A DNA stretch of 64,000 bases, from NCBI RefSeq assembly GCF_002086155.1, contig NZ_MVHE01000005.1, forward strand, positions 162,835 through 226,834. Direction: 5' to 3'. Below, in pieces: positions 60,262 to 64,000 of this stretch (the stretch's first letter is position 1; each line of letters begins with the position of its first letter). Origin of the DNA: Mycobacterium angelicum (GTDB lineage: Bacteria > Actinomycetota > Actinomycetes > Mycobacteriales > Mycobacteriaceae). The position numbers and the translations under genes were made by a program. The notes under the pieces are model-generated. The model was given only the letters and a program-made list of their open reading frames with translations. It had not been told where the DNA came from and did no database searches.

Positions 60262-60552
60262 GTGACCGTTTACGCGATCGCCCAGCTGAAATTCACCGAC
60301 CGGGCGGCATATGACCGGTACCAGGCACGGTTTCTGGAGGTCTTTCGTCGTCATCCGGGGACGCTGCTGACGGCCGACGAATCGCCGCAGGTGGTCGAGG
60401 GGCAGTGGGACCGCGAAAAGGTGGTGCTGATGTCGTTTCCGGACGAGGCCGCCTTCTACAGCTGGGCGGAATCCCCGGAGTATCAGGACATTTCGAAGGA
60501 CCGCCGGGCCGGCGCCAACACGGTCGTGCTGCTGGCCAAGGGGCTGCAGTGA
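60262..60552 (+). CDS. DUF1330-type small protein
   Basis: 96 residues, ferredoxin-like dimeric alpha/beta-barrel family: [50 protein letters not shown]. Function unknown in general. Its TGA overlaps the ung GTG as GTGA, so the two are translated together. Confidence 0.88.
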   Translation: MTVYAIAQLKFTDRAAYDRYQARFLEVFRRHPGTLLTADESPQVVEGQWDREKVVLMSFPDEAAFYSWAESPEYQDISKDRRAGANTVVLLAKGLQ

Positions 60553-61232
60553 CCGCCCACCCGCTCAACGAAATCGTCGAGCAGGGGTGGGCCGCGGCGC
60601 TGCAACCGGTGGCCGACCAGGTCGCGCACATGGGGCAGTTTCTGCGTGAGGAGATCGCGGCCGGGCGCAGATACCTGCCCGCCGGACAGAATGTGTTGCG
60701 CGCCTTCACTTTTCCCTTCGATCAGGTGCGCGTCCTGATCGTCGGCCAAGACCCCTACCCGACACCGGGACATGCTGTGGGACTGAGTTTTTCGGTTGCT
60801 CCCGACGTTCGCCCGCTGCCGCGCAGCCTGTCCAACATCTTCGATGAGTACGGTGCCGATCTGGGTTATCCGCAACCTTCCTCCGGCGATCTGACGCCCT
60901 GGGCGCAGCGCGGGGTGATGCTGTTGAACAGGGTCCTCACCGTGCGGCCCAGCAACCCCGCTTCACATCGGGGCAAGGGCTGGGAAGCGGTGACGGAGTG
61001 CGCGATTCGCGCACTGGTCGCCCGGTCGCGGCCGCTGGTGGCGATTCTGTGGGGTCGCGACGCGTCCACCCTGAAGCCGATGCTGGCCACCGGCGACTGT
61101 GTGGCCATCGAATCGCCCCACCCGTCGCCGCTGTCGGCTTCGCGCGGCTTCTTCGGGTCCAGGCCGTTCAGCCGGGCCAACGAGCTGCTGGCCGGAATGG
61201 GGGCCGAGCCGATCGATTGGCGGCTGCCGTGA
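60549..61232 (+). CDS. ung: Uracil-DNA glycosylase
   Basis: 227 residues, the length of M. tuberculosis Ung. Family 1 enzyme: the water-activating [16 protein letters not shown], the DNA-intercalating [13 protein letters not shown], and [16 protein letters not shown]. Removes uracil from DNA, important in a GC-rich genome prone to cytosine deamination. Start GTG overlapping the upstream stop by 4 bases. Confidence 0.96.
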   Translation: MTAHPLNEIVEQGWAAALQPVADQVAHMGQFLREEIAAGRRYLPAGQNVLRAFTFPFDQVRVLIVGQDPYPTPGHAVGLSFSVAPDVRPLPRSLSNIFDEYGADLGYPQPSSGDLTPWAQRGVMLLNRVLTVRPSNPASHRGKGWEAVTECAIRALVARSRPLVAILWGRDASTLKPMLATGDCVAIESPHPSPLSASRGFFGSRPFSRANELLAGMGAEPIDWRLP

Positions 61233-61286
61233 CCGAGATGACGGCGCTGCGCGCACCGATGCGGCGGGACGCTGGCTTGGGTTAGA

Positions 61287-64000
61287 TCAGCCGCCGGCGC
61301 CGGCGCCACCGCCGCTGCCGCCGCCGCCGCCGGTTTGACCGATGTTGCCGGAGCCGGGCGTGCCGGCCTTGCCGATGCCGCCGGGGCCGCCTTTGCCGTT
61401 GCTGCCCCCGTTGCCGCCGGTGCCGCCGCTGCTGCCGCTGCCGCCGTTGCCGTTGTTGGTGACGCCGCCGCCCCCGTTGCCGCCGTTGCCCCCGCTGCCG
61501 CCGTTGCCGCCGCTGCCGCCTGCGCCACCTTGCCCCGTGCCGGCACCGTTGCCACCGACGCCGCCTGCGCCACCTTGGCCGGAGCCGCCGCCGGTGCCGC
61601 CGTTGCAGGCGAAACCGCCGTTGCCGCCGATGCCGCCGGTGCCACCGTTGCCGCCGTTGCCGGCGGTGCCGCCGTTGCCGCTGGTACCGAGGGCTTTACC
61701 GCCGGCGCCGCCGGCGCCTCCGACGGCGCCGGTGCCGCCGGTGCCGCCCTTGTTGGCATCACCGGTGCCGCCGCTGCCGCCGTCGCCGCCGGTGCCGCCG
61801 GTGCCGGCGTTGCCGCCGCTGCCGCCGGCGCCCCCATTGCCGGTACCGGTGTTGTTGCCGCCGGCCCCGCCGGCGCCGCCGGCGCCGGAGTTGCCGCCGG
61901 CGCCGCCAGCCCCGTTGACGGTGTTGCCACCGTTGCCGCCGGTGCCGCCGCCGGCGCCGTTGCCGCCGTTGCCGCCGTTACCGCCGGTGCCGCTGCCGGT
62001 GGCGATCCCGCCGGCGCCGCCCGCGCTGCCTGCGCCACCGGAACCGCCAGAGCCGCCGACTATCGAACCCAGGCTGTGGCCGCCGTTGCCGCCGGTCCCG
62101 CCGTTGGCGCCGGCGCCACCGCCGCCGCCGTTGCCGCTGCCGCTGCCGGTGCCGCCGTTGCCTGCGCTTCCAGCCGCGCCGCCGGCACCGCCGGCGCCGC
62201 CGGAAAAGCCGGCGATGGTGGCATTGCCGCCGGTGCCACCGGCGCCGCCGGCGCCGGCGGCACCCCCGTGGCCGCCAGTGCCTCCACCGGCGCTGGCGTT
62301 GCCGCCTACGCCGCCGTTGCCGCCATTGCCGCCGCCGCCGCCGCTGGCGCCGTCACCGAGTCCCGCCGAGACGCCGCCCTTGCCCCCGTTGCCGCCACCG
62401 CCGCCGTTGCCGCCGTTGCCGCCGCTGCCGCTGGTGCCCAGGGCATTGCCGCCCGCCCCACCGGCACCGCCGAGGCCGCCCTGGGCGCCAGGGGCGCCTT
62501 GGTTGGAGTTTCCGAAACCGCCGCTGCCGCCGTTGCCGCCGTTGCCGCCGTTGCCGGCCTGCCCGCCGTTGCCGCCGTTTCCGCCGTTGCCGGTGCCGGT
62601 GTTGTTGCCGCCGGCACCGCCGGCGCCGCCTGCCCCGGCGGCGCCGGCCGCCCCGCCTGCGCCGTGGACGACGTCGCCGCCGTCACCGCCGGTCCCGCCG
62701 TTTCCGCCGGTCCCGCCGTCGCCGCCGGTTCCGCCGATGCCGCTGCCGGTGGCCGCCCCGCCGTTTCCGCCGGCGGTGCCCGCGCCACCGGCACCTGCCG
62801 GTGCGCCGGGGACCGCACCACGGCTGAAGCCTCCGTTTCCGCCATTGCCGCCGTTTCCGCCGGCACCGCCGGCCCCGCCGTTGCCGACGCCGTTGCCGGC
62901 GCCGCCGATTCCGGCGGCGCCGCCGGCGCCGCCCTGGCCGCCCTCGCCTCCCGAGTAGCCCGCGGTTTCCGGGACGCCGCCGTTGCCGCCATCGCCGCCG
63001 TTGCCTGCGGCACCCCCCTGCCCGCCGGCGCCGCCGCCGCTGCCGCCAGCACCGCCATTGCCGGCAGTGCCGCCGCTGCCACCGTCACCGCCCTTGCCGC
63101 CATGGGCGAATATGCCGGGGTTGCCGCCGGCACCGCCCGCCCCGCCAGCACCCGAGCCGCCGCCCTGGCCGCCCTGACCGCCGCCGATCCCGCCGATACC
63201 CGCGCCGCCCTGCCCGCCGGCACCGCCGTCGCCGCCCGTGCCGCCGTTACCGCCGGCGCCGCTGCCGCTGCCTTTGGTACCGGCGCCGCCGTTACCGCCG
63301 CCGCCGCCGGCGCCGCCGGTTCCGCCGGTGCCGACGGTGCCGCTGTGGCCGCCGTCGGTTCCCGCGCCGGCTGCTCCGGCAGTTCCGCCGGTGCCGCCGG
63401 CGGCGCCGTTTGCGCCGTCGCCGCCGCTGCTGCCGGTGTTGCTGCCGCCGTTGCCGCCGTTTCCGCCGGCACCGCCCTTGCCGCCGGTTCCGCCGGCGCC
63501 GCCGTTGGTTACGCCGTTGCCTGCGCCGCCGTCACCGCCCTGGCCGCCAGCGCCGCCCTGGCCGCCGGGTGTGCCGGCAACGGGCGTGCTGGGCGAATTT
63601 GCGCCGGACGTGCCGGTGAAACCTTGCCCGCCGGTGCCGCCGATACCGCCCTGGCCTCCGGTCCCGATGGCGCCCAGCCCGCCGCCGTCGGTTCCGGTCC
63701 CCGCCGCTCCCGCGGTGCCGCCGGTGCCACCCTGACCACCGGTGCCACCCAGCCCGCTGCTGCCGGTGTTGGTGCCGCCGGTGCCGCCCTGCCCGCCCTG
63801 GCCACCGATACCGCCGATGCCGCCGGCGCCACCGCCTTGGTTGCCGATACCCGCTCCGCCGGCTCCGCCGGTCCCGCCGTCGCCACCTTGACCGCCCGGT
63901 TTGCCTGGCGTGGGGGAGCTGGAGTTGGTACCCGCGCTGCCTTGCCCGCCGGTGCCGCCAGCAAACCCGGTCCCGCCGGTGGCGCCGCTGCCTGCTGCGG
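61287..64000 (-). CDS. PGRS-type glycine-rich protein, 3' portion (probable PE_PGRS)
   Basis: The minus-strand frame ending TGA at 61289-61287 stays open to the right edge, more than 900 residues, made almost wholly of GGX triplets (GGNGG, GGAGGAGG, GGTGG) with short interruptions such as [25 protein letters not shown] and TPVAGTPGG. It ends [16 protein letters not shown]. This is the PGRS domain of mycobacterial PE_PGRS proteins; the PE head, if present, lies beyond the window. Surface-exposed or secreted role expected. M. tuberculosis has no PE_PGRS gene here as far as I recall. Confidence 0.9.
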   Translation of the reverse strand, partial: AAGSGATGGTGFAGGTGGQGSAGTNSSSPTPGKPGGQGGDGGTGGAGGAGIGNQGGGAGGIGGIGGQGGQGGTGGTNTGSSGLGGTGGQGGTGGTAGAAGTGTDGGGLGAIGTGGQGGIGGTGGQGFTGTSGANSPSTPVAGTPGGQGGAGGQGGDGGAGNGVTNGGAGGTGGKGGAGGNGGNGGSNTGSSGGDGANGAAGGTGGTAGAAGAGTDGGHSGTVGTGGTGGAGGGGGNGGAGTKGSGSGAGGNGGTGGDGGAGGQGGAGIGGIGGGQGGQGGGSGAGGAGGAGGNPGIFAHGGKGGDGGSGGTAGNGGAGGSGGGAGGQGGAAGNGGDGGNGGVPETAGYSGGEGGQGGAGGAAGIGGAGNGVGNGGAGGAGGNGGNGGNGGFSRGAVPGAPAGAGGAGTAGGNGGAATGSGIGGTGGDGGTGGNGGTGGDGGDVVHGAGGAAGAAGAGGAGGAGGNNTGTGNGGNGGNGGQAGNGGNGGNGGSGGFGNSNQGAPGAQGGLGGAGGAGGNALGTSGSGGNGGNGGGGGNGGKGGVSAGLGDGASGGGGGNGGNGGVGGNASAGGGTGGHGGAAGAGGAGGTGGNATIAGFSGGAGGAGGAAGSAGNGGTGSGSGNGGGGGAGANGGTGGNGGHSLGSIVGGSGGSGGAGSAGGAGGIATGSGTGGNGGNGGNGAGGGTGGNGGNTVNGAGGAGGNSGAGGAGGAGGNNTGTGNGGAGGSGGNAGTGGTGGDGGSGGTGDANKGGTGGTGAVGGAGGAGGKALGTSGNGGTAGNGGNGGTGGIGGNGGFACNGGTGGGSGQGGAGGVGGNGAGTGQGGAGGSGGNGGSGGNGGNGGGGVTNNGNGGSGSSGGTGGNGGSNGKGGPGGIGKAGTPGSGNIGQTGGGGGSGGGAGAGG

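Noticed and set aside
61342..62958. 538-codon Pro-rich open frame on the plus strand
   Set aside because: Complement of the PGRS repeats; every PP run mirrors a GG triplet on the minus strand.

Overview
The window is chromosomal DNA of a slow-growing Mycobacterium that is not M. tuberculosis. The gene order matches the M. tuberculosis stretch Rv3009c (gatB) to Rv2976c (ung), read in the opposite orientation. Mycobacterial hallmarks are MmpS/MmpL genes, an Ala/Lys-rich HupB tail, a PGRS glycine-repeat gene, the GatCAB route to Gln-tRNA, F420 biosynthesis (fbiD), and TANNNT promoters placed 6-7 bases before start codons (leaderless genes). I cannot name the species.

Layout. 1-1026: a tetR-mmpS pair running off the left edge, with a perfect palindromic operator. 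1261-3756: two tandem MinD/ParA-like ATPases. 3789-9107: gatB, two paralogous flavin-reductase-like genes, lppZ, a DoxX protein, cfp6. 9322-12946: ilvBNC behind a leader peptide and attenuator. 13010-15051: wrbA and a phytoene-dehydrogenase-like oxidoreductase. 15193-17800: serA and leuB. 17797-21546: three tandem MFS transporter paralogues, with a fossil leuB 3' end between the first two. 21677-25535: a fumarylacetoacetate-hydrolase-like gene, gltX, tRNA-Gln, tRNA-Glu, an FMN-binding protein and an IclR regulator.

25536-49187 is an accessory island inserted between the IclR regulator and leuCD, which are divergent neighbours in M. tuberculosis. It carries a DHA2 exporter, an NRPS (C-A-T-TE), a minus-strand operon (radical SAM, nitroreductase-like and aspartate-carbamoyltransferase-like genes), a plus-strand operon (ATP-grasp ligase, amidase, NRPS with domains ligase-like-T-C-A-T-R), and a minus-strand operon (alpha-oxoamine synthase, mmpS, mmpL). 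It is flanked by an imperfect direct repeat of about 80 bp that contains the IclR operator and the first codons of the IclR gene. I read it as a specialised-metabolite locus: tailoring enzymes make or modify unusual building blocks, the two NRPSs assemble them, one releasing through a thioesterase and the other by reduction, and MmpS/MmpL plus the DHA2 pump export the product. I do not recognise the product.

49315-61232: leuCD, hupB, mutT1, ppk, fbiD, glycerol-3-phosphate dehydrogenase, ddlA, a DUF3515-type gene, thiL, a DUF1330-type gene and ung. 61287-64000: the 3' part of a minus-strand PGRS gene that runs off the right edge. I saw no CRISPR array, integrase, transposase or rRNA. All reading was by eye; no database search was run.
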